Positions 1 to 11,472 of a DNA stretch of 64,000 nt are shown piece after piece. The DNA comes from Podospora bellae-mahoneyi (Eukaryota; Ascomycota; Sordariomycetes; Sordariales; Podosporaceae): NCBI RefSeq assembly GCF_035222275.1, contig NC_085885.1:3472001-3536000 (forward strand), written 5' to 3'. Under the pieces are notes generated by a model. That model saw nothing but the letters and a program-made list of their open reading frames with translations, was not told the DNA's origin and searched no databases. Position 1 is the first letter of the stretch; every line of letters begins with the position of its first letter. A program made the translations under genes and the position numbers.

Positions 1-1
1 C

Positions 2-115
2 CAGATCACGTCCTTTTACCCCATTGGCACATTTGTTGGCCCTGGCGGACCTGTCCAGGCGCCTATGAACGGCTACGCGCCTCCGATGGCCATGCCCGTT
101 CGCCTAGCTCCTTAG
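2..115 (+). CDS. C-terminal end of an unidentified protein (partial)
   Basis: An open frame enters from the left edge and stops at TAG 113-115, giving 37 residues rich in Gly, Pro and Ala (for example FVGPGGPVQAP and APPMAMPVRLAP). The composition fits the disordered tail of a fungal protein. The family cannot be named from so short a piece. The start lies outside the window, and an intron acceptor inside the piece cannot be excluded. Confidence 0.5.
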   Translation, partial: QITSFYPIGTFVGPGGPVQAPMNGYAPPMAMPVRLAP

Positions 116-991
116 ACCGCTGCTGGATTTGATCAATGGAGGGAGCATAAGAGAGGGGATCTGGTTTCGAGTTAGATTTTTGAATGGCCTTGCACATTGA
201 GGTTGGGGATAGGGGTTATGAATCTAGTTTTCTTTTGTGCAGGGACACGTTAGTTGCTTGGGTTTATAGCGTCCTCTGGTATATTCGTGAGAGGGATATG
301 AGGAAATAAACATTGTTAGTTTTGAAGGCCTCGTCGCTGTGCGGAAGTGATGTAAGTGTGAGCGTTTGTTGCAACCCCTAATCGCGAAAGGAACCAGCCG
401 GGCAGCAGGCTTGAGAGCGAAGTCACATGCAATCTGAGGGCATTGGCAACTCTTGAGGCTTGTGAAACCCATGTTTAAGAAGCCATCCCAACTTCGCAGC
501 TCAACGGTGCGGGTCCTGTCGTTTGATAGAACGCGTCAACCGCGATCCTGCAAATCGAGGAACCCTTCCAGAATCTCGGGCATGGACCAATTATCACCAG
601 TGTCAAAATTCAGGGGCAAAACACAACCCTAACCCTCCCCTCGGCATCGGACACCTTCCAACCTCCGGGCCGACCCCAGCGAGCACCGCTTCCTTCGCCG
701 TCGGCGGAATTAACGGCGTCCGGCGACCAACACACAAATGCTGACCTGCCTCAGCTGGCGTTTTTTCGAGATTCTGTATGGTTGGTTCGGGATGTGCGGT
801 CGGTTGTTTAAGTTGAGTTGACAGTTGACGAGTGAGATTTGGCTTAAGTCCGATAAGCCCCGGAAACAGCGACGCGGCCTGACAGACACCCTTGCCTTCT
901 TTGAGCTTGGCCGGGTTCGAGTTGGCAGCTGCTTAAGCATAAAACCACACCCCCCCGCCGCTTCTTCACCTTGGCTGTTCGAGGTGTGTTC
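116..991. other. Intergenic: 3' UTR of the left gene and promoter of the Fmp30-like gene
   Basis: No convincing coding frame. It holds a telobox-like AACCCTAACCCT at 625-636, about 355 bp before the next start codon, and a C-rich tract around 948-960. Confidence 0.5.
625..636. promoter_or_regulatory. Telobox-like AACCCTAACCCT
   Basis: Two telomeric-type units about 355 bp upstream of the Fmp30-like start codon. In other fungi such motifs bind Tbf1/Myb-type factors; that role here is inferred. Confidence 0.4.
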
Positions 992-2429
992 ATGATGGGT
1001 GTGGAACGGGTTCTGGGTCGATATCTTGTCAATCGGTTTACATCCTCGCCGTCGAAGAGAGCATTTTTCACGTGTAACCCTGCCCGGCCGAGGTTGGTTG
1101 GGTATTATTCGGCCCCTGCCACGAGAAGAGCAGCTATTGTTCCTGTCTCAACTGCTGTTGCCGCTGCTGCCACGATGGCTACCGCTGCGGGTGCGGTCGT
1201 GTACGAGAGTTCGGTGACGAAACCAGTCAGGGCAAGCAACCTCCCCGACGACGCAGCTTCAAACCCTCATCATGTTAAAGATGCGGGCGGGAGACATGTC
1301 AAGTTTCGGAATCCGTACCCCTCGGCGGGGGATCCAAAGCCGACGATGTTCCAGACCTTACGGGCAATCTTGACGTGAGTTTTACTACCCTCCCGTGATT
1401 GTTCACCACCATTCACTCACAAAGCAACGTAGCGCCAAACTCCAAGGAAACCTTCCCACACCCGACACCTCAGCAGCCAACATCCCCTCCTGCCCGCCAT
1501 CGTTCTCCCCCACGAGGGAAAACACCTCCCTCCGAGCAACCTGGCTCGGTCACGCATGCTACTACGTTGAGTTCCCCTCCGGTCTGAGGGTTCTCTTCGA
1601 CCCTGTCTTTGAAGACCGCTGTGCTCCCGTGCAGTGGTTCGGGCCGAAGCGCTACACACCTCCACCGTGTAAACTAGAGGATCTACCCATTGTCGACGCG
1701 GTGGTGATCTCGCACAGTCATTATGACCATTTGAGTTATTCTTCTATCAAAGACATCCAAAGCCACCATCCCAACGCCTGGTTTTTCGTCGGGTTGGGGT
1801 TGGAGAAGTGGTTCAAGGCTAGTGGGGTGGAAAAGGTGGTGGAGATGGATTGGTGGGAAGGGGTGAAGATGAGTTTGACTCCGGAGGGGGGAAAGGGACA
1901 GGGGGGGATGGAGGCGGAGATTACCTGTCTGCCGTGTCAGCATTCGAGCGGGAGGAATGGGCTTGATCATGACAAGACTCTCTGGGCGAGCTGGGGGGTT
2001 AAATCCGGGGGGAAGAGTGTTTGGTTCGGGGGTGATACAGGATATAGGAGGGTGCCGCAGTTGCCGGTTACTCAATGGAAGGATCCGGCGGCGGATTACG
2101 GGCCAGAGTATGAGAGTTTGCCAAAGTGCCCGCAGTTTAAGCAGATCGGGGAGAGGATGGGCCCGTTTGATCTGGGATTGATACCCATTGGGGCGTATCA
2201 TCCGAGGTGGTTGTTTAGCTGGATGCATGCGAATCCATATGATGCGGTGGAGATCTTCAAGGACACGAAGTGCAAGCAGGCGATGGGGATACATTGGGGC
2301 ACGTGGGTGCTGACGAGCGAGGAGGTGGAGGAGCCGCCGAGATTGCTGAAGGATGCGTTGAAGAGGAGTGGGATACAGGAAGAGGGTGTGTTTGGGGTGT
2401 GCAAGATAGGAGAGACAAAGGAGTTTTAG
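992..2429 (+). CDS. FMP30: Fmp30/NAPE-PLD-type metallo-beta-lactamase phospholipase, mitochondrial
   Basis: Two exons, 992-1374 and 1433-2429, with a 58-nt GT-AG intron; 459 residues. The N-terminus is basic and hydroxylated, followed by a hydrophobic Ala/Val segment at about residues 46-68, like a mitochondrial presequence plus an inner-membrane anchor. The catalytic domain has the metallo-beta-lactamase HxHxDH signature (HSHYDH, residues 222-227), then HSSGRNG, FGGDTGYR and GIHWGTW, which supply the later metal ligands. This order is typical of N-acylphosphatidylethanolamine phospholipase D and yeast Fmp30, which cleaves NAPE and affects cardiolipin homeostasis in mitochondria. ATG 992 is the first of two adjacent ATGs; the frame upstream begins only with TTG. 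The gene ends tail-to-tail with the photoreceptor gene. Confidence 0.88.
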
Positions 2430-2733
2430 TTGGTAAGGAGCTTTGTGGATCAGGCATAGCTCCGTGTGTAGAATGTAGACATGTGTGGGTATACCAATTT
2501 GCTGTTTCTATGCAGCCGGAAGGAGCGTATTTTTGTGTAGAGAAAAGACCATAAACCATGGATCTATTCAGTCGTCTCCAGACGGCGTCTAACATCCATG
2601 GTTCTGTCTATTTTGCGTATAGTCATTGTCCATTGCAGCGTATCAAGTCATCAAGCCATATCGTGCCGCATCATACACATCAACATCATGCCAACAATAT
2701 CCCCAACGCCTGCCGATGCGAGAGAGCATACAA
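2430..2733. other. Short convergent intergenic stretch
   Basis: About 300 bp between two convergent stop codons. It presumably carries both 3' UTRs. No other structure is visible. Confidence 0.5.
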
Positions 2734-4905
2734 TCAAGAGGCGGCAGTCAAAATGACAACCACAAACTCTACCTCGCCGTTGCCATTCTTCAGTGGGGTC
2801 CAGTGGCTCACCACCTTCCTTGTGGCATTCTTCCCTCCTAATCCCGCCCCATTGTGTGAAAAGACCGAGCTCAGAAAGTCGGCTCCTCTGTCTAACGTGT
2901 CGCTCAGTCTGGAGGGCTGGTAGTCCCCGCCTTTGGCGACACTGATTCCCCTTGTGTGGACCTTCTTGACAGGCGACGTTGGTCGCTGCGACGGAGGTGG
3001 CGAAGCTGTGCTTGTCGTTATGTCCAGGCTGACAGATTCGCCGGCTGCAATGGCCGAGTACACTGCGGACCGCACTTGCTTGTAGCTGATCGAGCTCATC
3101 GTGGCGGCGTTTGGTGTCAACACTGCGAAGATATCCCGTCCACTGACCAATTTGGCATCGTTCGGCTCATGAAGACCCAGCATCGACAGGGCAAAGTGGG
3201 AAGAGAAGGAGATTGTTAGCTGAGCCGCAACACCGCTGCTTGTCGATGAGCTACAATGATAGTTTGGCCGCGTGGGCTGCATTGTGCTGATGCTTGCGGC
3301 GGTGCTGCTTGAGGGCAAAGATGGGATGTACTTCAACACGAAGAACCGCGAGTAAGGAGTGCTGTACTCTTCTTGCGGGGCTTCGGCCTTCCGAGATATG
3401 GGTGGCAGGATGGCCTTCTTTGACAACCCGCAAACCCCATTCGAGGGACTGTCTGCCCGAGGAGTGCTCGGCCAAGTTGGAATCCTGGCTTGAATAGTGC
3501 TCCCCTTCCGGGAAAACCTCTTGAAAAATCGATTGCGGAGGGCTGCCTTTTGGTGGGTGCTGGCTGAGCTCAGGGGACGTTCAGCATCAGCATTGATGGG
3601 ATTCCTCCACACCGGTTTCTCGGCTGGTCGTGGGCCTTTCCCGGACGGCTGCTGGGCTTGCTGGTGTTGCTGTTCTCCAGGGGGGCCAAAGTTCAGGATA
3701 CGCAAGATATCCTTGTAGTCCGACCCCATGCTCTCAGACACATTGATTTGGGCACCGAGAAAGTACCGAATCGTTCCTCCCTCAAACAACGGACACACAA
3801 ATAACAGGTTCCAAAAGGGGGTCCCATCCTTGCGGTAGTTAATGAGGAGTTCGGACGTTTCGTGCCCAGTTGAGATAGCCTCGCTTAGACGCCGTGTGGC
3901 CTCGGGGTCGGTACATATGCCCTGGAAGAATCTGCAGTTCTTGTTCATGATCTCCTTGCGCCCATATCCAGACATTCGCAAAAGTGCATCCGAGGCACAG
4001 ATGATGGGGTTGTCGGGCTCGAGTGGGGTTGTCAAGCAAAAGGCGTCTCCTAGACCCGGGCATGTCGACAGAAAGCCCCCAGCCGAAGACTGGCTTGTAG
4101 ACAGCGAAGTCCTCATACATTCGGATATTTGGTACTTGACAAACTCAGGGTAGAGTGTCTCGGCCAATCGTTCCTCCACTGCAGCCTTCGCCTCTCTGTA
4201 AAGCCGTTCCAGCGACGGCAATGCTGTTCGCGCGCAGTGTTTGGTGTTGTTTTTCAACCTGTTGGCTATGTCCTGTGGTAGCTCAATGGGTGTGGATGCC
4301 ACCACACCGGTGAAATCTGTCGTGATCTGACTGATCAGTGTAGTCATGTTCCCAAACGCCCGGAAGTACTCATCCACTCTGATCAAAAAGTCCATGTAAC
4401 TTGCTGAAGGTCCACCCTTTCTGGCAGCATATCGGCAGAGCTTGTGACCGGTTGTTGGGTTAGAGAAGGCGAGTTTGATGACGGCAGGGTCAAAGAAGTT
4501 GGGAAGCAGTTTGGCTTGGAGAATGGAGTCCTTAAGAATTATGCTAGGTTTGGGTCCAATCGGTGCATCGTCGACGCTCCCACCTTCAGTGGGACTGCCC
4601 GCTTGGGTACGACTAGAAATTGACCGTACCGAGCCATCTGAACCGTAGTCGGTGTACTGCCTGAATGCTGCTTGGTTCGTGTGCAGAGATAATCCCGAAT
4701 CGCTGCGCAGTCGTGAAGGGACGTGGCTAGTCGACTGTGGCTGGGGGGGTTTGAAGGCCGGCGGTGGTGACAGAGCAGTTGCATTGGCGACACTTGATCG
4801 TGGATCGTTTGGGCAGGGCAACATCGAGCGGCCACTGCCGCGCAGGCTTTGGCCATCGCTCAGTGTCGATAGAGAGTCAAGCGTGTCCCTCTTTAATGAA
4901 AGCAT
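2734..4905 (-). CDS. RGS-LOV blue-light photoreceptor (BcLOV4 type)
   Basis: Single-exon gene, 723 residues from ATG 4903-4905 (the frame continues upstream but only to a TTG). Residues 1-120 are Ser/Pro-rich and disordered. Residues about 125-262 fit a divergent regulator-of-G-protein-signalling fold (motifs LPNFFDPAVIKLAF, YPEFVKYQISECM). Residues about 283-392 are a LOV domain with the flavin-binding core NCRFFQG, whose Cys324 is the adduct-forming residue, followed by GTPFWNLLFVCPLF and the conserved glutamine in GAQINVS. The C-terminal 200 residues look like a second, cysteine-less PAS-like module (SRFFVLKY, HWTPL, VEFVVVIL). Known fungal RGS-LOV proteins bind FMN and move to anionic membranes in blue light. 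It is divergent from the GH92 gene. A further 5' exon cannot be ruled out. Confidence 0.88.
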   Translation of the reverse strand: MLSLKRDTLDSLSTLSDGQSLRGSGRSMLPCPNDPRSSVANATALSPPPAFKPPQPQSTSHVPSRLRSDSGLSLHTNQAAFRQYTDYGSDGSVRSISSRTQAGSPTEGGSVDDAPIGPKPSIILKDSILQAKLLPNFFDPAVIKLAFSNPTTGHKLCRYAARKGGPSASYMDFLIRVDEYFRAFGNMTTLISQITTDFTGVVASTPIELPQDIANRLKNNTKHCARTALPSLERLYREAKAAVEERLAETLYPEFVKYQISECMRTSLSTSQSSAGGFLSTCPGLGDAFCLTTPLEPDNPIICASDALLRMSGYGRKEIMNKNCRFFQGICTDPEATRRLSEAISTGHETSELLINYRKDGTPFWNLLFVCPLFEGGTIRYFLGAQINVSESMGSDYKDILRILNFGPPGEQQHQQAQQPSGKGPRPAEKPVWRNPINADAERPLSSASTHQKAALRNRFFKRFSRKGSTIQARIPTWPSTPRADSPSNGVCGLSKKAILPPISRKAEAPQEEYSTPYSRFFVLKYIPSLPSSSTAASISTMQPTRPNYHCSSSTSSGVAAQLTISFSSHFALSMLGLHEPNDAKLVSGRDIFAVLTPNAATMSSISYKQVRSAVYSAIAAGESVSLDITTSTASPPPSQRPTSPVKKVHTRGISVAKGGDYQPSRLSDTLDRGADFLSSVFSHNGAGLGGKNATRKVVSHWTPLKNGNGEVEFVVVILTAAS

Positions 4906-6412
4906 TGGCGCCAAAAATACCGAGAATTTCCAGGTTGACTGGAAAGCAGTCAGCAAGACTACAACTGAAAAATGAGTACAGAGATCTGGTTGACAGAGGG
5001 CCGCAGGGGCAGGTTGAACTTATCAGGGGTCATCGTTCTTGGGCACCAATGACTCGACCGTTAATCCAATGGTGCCATGCCGGTTTCCTTGCAAAGAACG
5101 AACCAGCGAACTCTGTTGGCATCTGGTTAGCTACAAGGAACGATCAAGTGGAGAAACCGTCCGAAGCAGGCCGTTTCAGCAGACAGAGCTGCGGGTCATA
5201 GCAAAAGATAGCGACCTTTCCCAAAGGACTAGAGGTCTTCCAGAATTCCACTTGGATCTTGTTCAGCTAGGAGAGATCGGGATCGTCTAAAGGTTTGGGT
5301 GACATGAACATCAACGTCTTTTAGAGACGTCTGAAGCTATATGCTAGACTTGGGCCTCGAAATTGAGCTAGTTTTTGCAAATGTTCTGTTGAGGAGCCAT
5401 CTGAACGAAGCGCATGCCCATTGAGACCCAATCACCTATCGGAAATATCTGGGAGGTTGGGTATCCCAGTTGTTGAAGTATGCTGCGTCACATTGGCGGA
5501 TACCAACAGACATTTGGTACTGAAGAGTTCAACGACACACAAACCGTGTCTGTGTGATGGGAGACGTTGTCAAACTGGTTGTGGGGCACGAGGACAGCAG
5601 ACGATATTGCGCGGGAGCCTGCATCGGATCGGACTGGTGGGCAGATAATATGGTGGGAATAGTTGGGGCCTGAGGTATAACTGCTGCTTTTCGACGTAAA
5701 TAGGTAGTGAGGCTTGAAACCAGAAGGAAGCACTTGTTTGTCTCCAGCTACGTCGTGGGCGGTGGTTTGACGATGCTATGCTGTCGAGTATCAGATGAGG
5801 GCACGGATGGTTGTCAATATTATGTGGGTGGTCCACGGGTGATCAGCCAAAGACAAACACCCCTGCCAGGTTCGGCAGATGTCTCTGTCGATGCCGTGCA
5901 TATCGCGCTAGTTTAGCGCCCGAGGTGGGGCCTTAATCATCCTGGCAGTGTCACTGTTCCTGTTGATGATTCCACCATCCTCAACATCATGGATTTCTTT
6001 CACCATGCTGATTTCAACCTCGAGCCAAACACTTCAGTGGGAACACAGAGCCCGTTTGTTTGATTCAGCGAGATGGCTTGTGATGCCGTCTTTTGTACCA
6101 TCCACGAATATCAAGCTGATGAACTACAAGTTATCAGGATGGAGCATGGAAAGATGGGATTTGAACAGCCTACAGGAGCCGGCAATAAACAGGCCCGGAT
6201 GAAACCTCATCGAAGCACAAATCAAGAATTGGCTATCTCTGCACCCCTCCCTTTCCAGTGCAATCGCCTCGGTAACCGTCACACATGGGCCATGGCATGT
6301 TCCATGGAATGAGACCCCTTGGGGACAGAAAAGGGGCCGTCATGCCCGCCTCGTGGCTCATTGCTTTCTGGGCCTTCATCTACCCTTTCAGTTTGTTGGT
6401 GCTCCACTGACA
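4906..6412. other. Divergent promoter region between the LOV and GH92 genes
   Basis: About 1.5 kb without a supported gene; the small frames here lack codon bias and family resemblance. Two adjacent GATCG units (GATCGGGATCG, 5275-5285) lie about 370 bp before the LOV start and resemble GATC-containing white-collar light elements. Confidence 0.45.
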
Positions 6413-9056
6413 ATGCTTGCCCTTCTTGCTCTTTGCTGGCAAGTCCTGGGCGTCGAAGCGCTGGAGGACGCCGTTTTCGATCCCCTCGCCTACGTCGATC
6501 CACTAATTGGGGCCAGCAACGGTGGAAATGTCTTTGCAGGAGCTTCGCTGCCATATGGCATGGCAAAGGCGGTGGCTGATACCAATAGCAGCAGCAACCA
6601 AGGCGGATTCACATTGGATGGCGCGTTTGTCACTGGCTTCAGCGGCATGCACGACAGTGGAACTGGCGGGAGTCCAAGTCTGGGAAACTTCCCACTGTTC
6701 CCCTTCACCAACTGTCCAGAAGGTGACATCAATCGATGTGTTTTCCCCAAAAAGAGCCGAGCTGCCCATGGAGGGTTCGCCAATAACACCGTGACAGCAA
6801 AACCCGGCACCTTCGGCATTACCCTGAACAACGGCATCAGAGCCGACATGACCACAACCTGGCACACGTCACTCTTTAGGTTTACCTTTCCAACGCTTGG
6901 ATCAGACGGCCAGCCGGCTCAACCGCTCATCCTGCAGGACCTCACAGACTTGTCTGATTCCCGGCAGGACAACGGCAGCGTAACGGTTGACCCCGAGACA
7001 GGACGCATCACCGGGAGTGCCCGCTTCCTGCCGAGCTTCGGTGGCGGCAACTTTGTGCTGCACTTTTGCACAGACTTCAAAGGCGCCGATGTTTTGGACA
7101 GCGGGATCTTTGTCAACAGTCGAGGCAGCACAGAGGTGAAGAACTTGACCATTTCCAGGTCGATCAATGGATATCCATTGCCTGGGGGGGCATTTGTCAG
7201 GTTCAGCTCAGGGGCAGAGCCAATCTTGGTCAGGACAGCCAACAGCTTCATCAGTGCTGAACAAGCCTGCAAACACGCCGAAACGGAGATTCCAGATTAT
7301 GACTTCGGGAGGGTGTCAGAAGCTGCTATCGAAAAATGGAGAGAGAAAATGAGCATTATCAAGGTGTCGCCTGCGGGAGTGGAAGGTTCGCTGTTGACCA
7401 ACTTTTACAGCGGCATCTATCGGACCATGGTCAATCCTCAGAATTACACCGGGGAAAATCCGTTGTGGGAGAGCAGTGAGCCATACTTTGACTCGTTTTA
7501 TTGCATCTGGGACCTCTTCCGCTCCCAAATTCCGTTTCTTATCATCACTGATCCAGCCGCAGTGGCCGAGATGGTGCGTTCGCTCATAGATACCTACCGG
7601 CACACTGGCTGGCTGCCAGACTGCCGCATGAGTCTCAACAAGGGCTACACCCAGGTTCGTAGTGCCTGGAAGATTATGTCAATGTTAAAAACCTAACCCG
7701 AGGCTAGGGTGGATCAAACGCAGACAACGTCCTGGCCGATGCCTTCATCAAGGGCATAAAAGACGGCATCGATGTACTACCCCTCCGCTTCTCATTGAGT
7801 CTCACTGACTAACGCATCCACAGTGGGAAGATGGCTACGCAGCCGTAGTCAAAGATGCAGAAGTCGAGCCCTACGACTGGTGCTGCGAAGGCCGTGGCGG
7901 CCTCGACAGCTGGAAAGCTCTAGGCTACATCCCCGTCCAAGACTTTGACTACAAAGGCTTCGGCACCATGACCCGCAGCATCTCCCGAACCCTCGAGTAC
8001 GCCTACAACGACTTTTGCATCTCCCAAATCGCCCACGGGCTAGGCCGCACGGCCGACAGGGACAAGTACCTTGCCTCCAGCAGCAACTGGAAAAACCTCT
8101 TCCGCCCTGACCAGACCTCCCTCTGGTGGAACGGCACAAACACAGGCTTCACCGGGTTTTTCCAACCGCGCTACCTCAACGGGACCTGGGCTTACCAAAA
8201 CCCCCTTAATTGCTCCAACCTCGACACCTTTTCCGTCTGCTCCCTGCAAAACACCGGGAGGGAGACCTTCGAAAGCTCCATCTGGGAGTACAACTTGTAT
8301 TCTTTTCGTCCCCTTTCCCCTCTTGAGGCCCCCCTTCCCTGACAGTGCAGTAGCTTCGTCCCCCACGACCAATCAACCCTCCTGATCCTCCTCGGCGGCC
8401 CATCCCTCTTCACCTCCCGCTTAGACTACCTCCACAACACAAACATAACCTACATCGGCAACGAACCCTCCTTCCTCACCGTCTTCCAATACCACTACTC
8501 CGCCCGCCCCGCCCTCTCCGCCCTCCGATCCCACAGTTACATCCCCTCCTACTTCTCCCCCACCCCCTCCGGCCTCCCCGGCAACGACGACTCGGGCGCA
8601 ATGGGCTCGTTTGTCGCGCTCTCAATGATGGGCCTCTTCCCCAACCCGGGACAAAACGTTTACCTTGTTACTCCGCCGTTTTTCGAACAAGTCAACATTA
8701 CCAGCCCGGTAACGGGAAAGGTGGCAAGGGTGAGGAATGTTAACTTTGATGGGGGGTACAAGAGTGTATACATCCAGAGTGCGACGCTCAATGGGGAGAG
8801 ATACACCAAGAACTGGGTTGATCACAGTTTTTTCACCGAGGGGAAGGAGTTGGTGCTTGTGCTGGGGGATGGGGAGAGTGATTGGGGGACGGGGGTGGGG
8901 GATCTGCCGCCTAGTTTGGGGGAGTATGTTGGTTTTGCGGGGGGGAATGGGACAGCTGTGAATGATACCAGTACTATAACGGGGTGGAAAAGGGGGTTGG
9001 AAGAGGTGGTTGGGAGGGCGTGGAGGGGTGGTTATGTTGGGGATGTAAAAGTATGA
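6413..9056 (+). CDS. Secreted GH92 alpha-1,2-mannosidase
   Basis: Four exons, 6413-7654, 7708-7773 (a 66-nt mini-exon), 7824-8296 and 8354-9056; 827 residues. ATG 6413 gives a clear signal peptide (MLALLALCWQVLGVEA). The mature protein begins with the N-terminal GH92 signature YVDPLIGASNGGNVFAGA, continues with GFSGMHDSGTGGSPSLGNFP, and in the catalytic half has EYAYNDFCIS, SSIWEYNFFVPHD and GNDDSGAMGS, the last carrying the acidic residues that act as base with a Ca2+ ion in the family. GH92 enzymes are exo-acting and remove alpha-linked mannose from N-glycans or mannoproteins. Several NxS/T sites are present. Intron 1 uses GTTCGT...CTAG and intron 3 ends GTAG; joining at these borders restores family motifs. 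The last exon switches from C-rich to G-rich third positions near its end. Confidence 0.93.
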
Positions 9057-9955
9057 GAGATGAGTGCGATGGTTTTACCAAGAATATACCATAGAAATAA
9101 TGAAAAAGATGGAAGAGATTTTTTTTGTTTTTTTTTTGTTTTTTTTTTTAGAAAAAAAAAGGGACACGTTTCTCTCTGCACAAAGTCCAGCTCGGCTACG
9201 GTACCCGGTCACCCTCCCTTTAAAATAATCCTCATTGCGGATCAGCAAAACGTGGAATTGTTATTACCTAACTTACTTTTTCTTCTAGAAGAAACAAAAG
9301 GCCTCACAGGGTGATCATTAAGCATTTCAAGATGGTTAATAGGCCTTTGAAGATAGTCGGAGGGCCTATTGATGATACCTGCGGAAGCATGCGATATAGG
9401 TTAACCTACTTTTGTGTGCCAATTATTTTGTGGTGAGGGTGCCGGTCCAACTTCCCACCACTTCATGGCATCTTTCAGAGGTTCACTCTTGGCTACACTA
9501 GCAGTCTCCATTCTTGCTAACGATATAGCATTCATCGCTACCCCAATATATTGCAAACGAAAAGAAAAACTAAGTACAAGACCACCTGAGTCATAATAAA
9601 TGCAAGCCAGCAAATACCTAGTCATCAGTCTATGGGGTATCAACAACATCAAACTTGTCAGGCACCGCCCTGTATCATAGGCTTTGTTTGACCCCATACC
9701 TACCTGTACACACACCAAAACATAAAGGCAAAACAAGATATAATGTAAGCCTCTGCTGTGACCCGACACTTTGCTAAAACTCGATGAAAGCTGTACAGGG
9801 CCTTCCCAGCTTCCTCGTTGCTCGAATCCTACACGACTCAGTCGTTGCTCTCCAGCCACCAAGGCAATATTAGTATGTCGTATGTCGTTCCCAAATCGGA
9901 GGGGAAACAGAAAAGTAAAATAATACAGTGATGAAACCAAAGAATTTCTCCTTCA
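9057..9955. other. Convergent intergenic region, AT-rich
   Basis: The 3' ends of the GH92 and F-box-like genes. T- and A-homopolymer tracts lie at about 9119-9160. A 179-codon minus-strand frame here has the composition of non-coding DNA and was not accepted. Confidence 0.45.
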
Positions 9956-11472
9956 TCAATAGTCGTCGTCATAAGGGGAGTGCATCATCTGACAATGGTG
10001 GCAGACGAGCTCCTCAGGGTCGTATGTATCCATGTCTGGATTCTCATACTCTTCCGGGAGGATTATGGTGCCAGTGGTGCGGTCAAACTCAGCCCATACT
10101 CGCTCCTCGCTATCCCTGCTCACCGGCACGCGCTTCCACAGGGTCCGTCGGTTTTGCCACGTCGTCTCCGGTTGCCCTTCTTCTGCGGGCACAGCTGGTA
10201 TTTTGACCGTCCCGTGGTGCGAGTGATGGCCGTGGTGACCACCGCCCATGGGGAGAGAAGATCCGTTAGTCTTCTTTTTGCTCTGCAGGTACTCCTCAGC
10301 CAGGACCTTCCAAGCCCGGACTGCTCTGGGCTCCCAGTCGCCGTCCGACTGTTTCCGCACCCTGTTGGACGAGACATAGGTAGAGTCCGACTTGAGAAAT
10401 AATCCGTCGTCTCTGACCATCCTGACAAGATGACTTGCCATATCTGAGCCCCACTGACACTCGGGGATGCCAGTTAGCTGGAGCTCCTTCAGGCTCATGG
10501 AGAGGTCGTGGCCTGTCAAGGCGTGCATCTCAACTGGAGAGGGCGCGGTGAGGAAGTCGGAAGGAAAGTTGACCAAATCGATCCTCAGCGACTCGAGTGC
10601 GGGGAGCAGACGAGGGCGCGGCTGGGTGGTGTCATGATCAGGATCGAAGGGTGGTCGCAGAACGGTAAGGAAGTCGACAACCTGAAGCCATGTGTAGCTG
10701 CGGAATCCTCGTCGGGCAAGGGTATTGTCATAAACACGAGGGATTACTCGAAGTCGGAGGGGATTCCGTGTCGGGTTTGACGTCGGGTAGGGCGCCCTAT
10801 GCTCGCGTTCGAAGTCTTCGTCGTAGTACCTAGCAGTGATCCGCATCGTGATGTGCGTTATCTGTTTGCGGTGCTCGAGCCCAAGGTTTCGGAAATTCTG
10901 GAGGGCAAGGCAATCGGTAAAGACAAAAGTGTTGTTTCTCCACAGAAAACGCTCTCCTTCATCGTGATAGGCTTTGCACGTGGCAAGAAAGTTGATGGCG
11001 ATCTGGGCCTTAGACATCTTCTTCTCTTCGGGGAGGAGAACATGGGGGTTGAGCTTGGACAGTGGGTCGATAATGGGTTGGCTGCTTGTGAGTGAGTACT
11101 CAAGAATGTACAGAATGATCTCGACCGGTAGGCTTGGCAATCGCTGGTCAGACCTCCCACTGCGGGAGGAGCGGCGCGCCGCCTTTAAGTCGGCCCAGGT
11201 CCCGCGAGAGCCTGTTGGGTCGTTGAGATCTAACGTCAGTCGACGGTCCCACGAGATACCATTCTCCCGAAGAAGCTTCTTGAGACGCAGGTTTTCTTCA
11301 GCAAGTCGCCTGTTCTCTTGCCGCGCAGGGTTGTTGTACCACGCTTCCACCTGCTCTTCATTATCGCGCAGCTCAAAGGGCGGCACGAACTGGAGCATTG
11401 TCAGTCAGAGTGTCAGTCAGGTTGCGGGAATTATCGTACAAAGCTTACATTTTCTGTATCAAAGATGTCCAT
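9956..11472 (-). CDS. F-box-like protein of unknown target, with an N-terminal coiled coil
   Basis: Two exons, 11472-11449 and 11389-9956, with a 59-nt intron (GTAAGC, acceptor CTCCAG); 485 residues. The first exon encodes only MDIFDTEN and joins in frame to FVPPFELRDNEEQ. An alternative start is the ATG overlapping the acceptor (11398). Residues about 15-50 are Glu/Arg/Leu-rich (RRLAEENLRLKKLLRENG) and likely form a coiled coil. Around residue 90 the segment LPSLPVEIILYILEY resembles an F-box, followed by a hydrophobic helical stretch (INFLATCKAYHDEG). The C-terminus is acidic (DDDDY). F-box proteins bring substrates to SCF ubiquitin ligases; here that role is inferred only from the motif. 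The family is a fungal hypothetical one. Confidence 0.75.

Noticed and set aside
9401-9940. A 179-codon minus-strand frame between GH92 and the F-box-like gene
   Set aside because: AT-rich convergent flank, no domain, no codon bias and a GTG/TTG-type start only.
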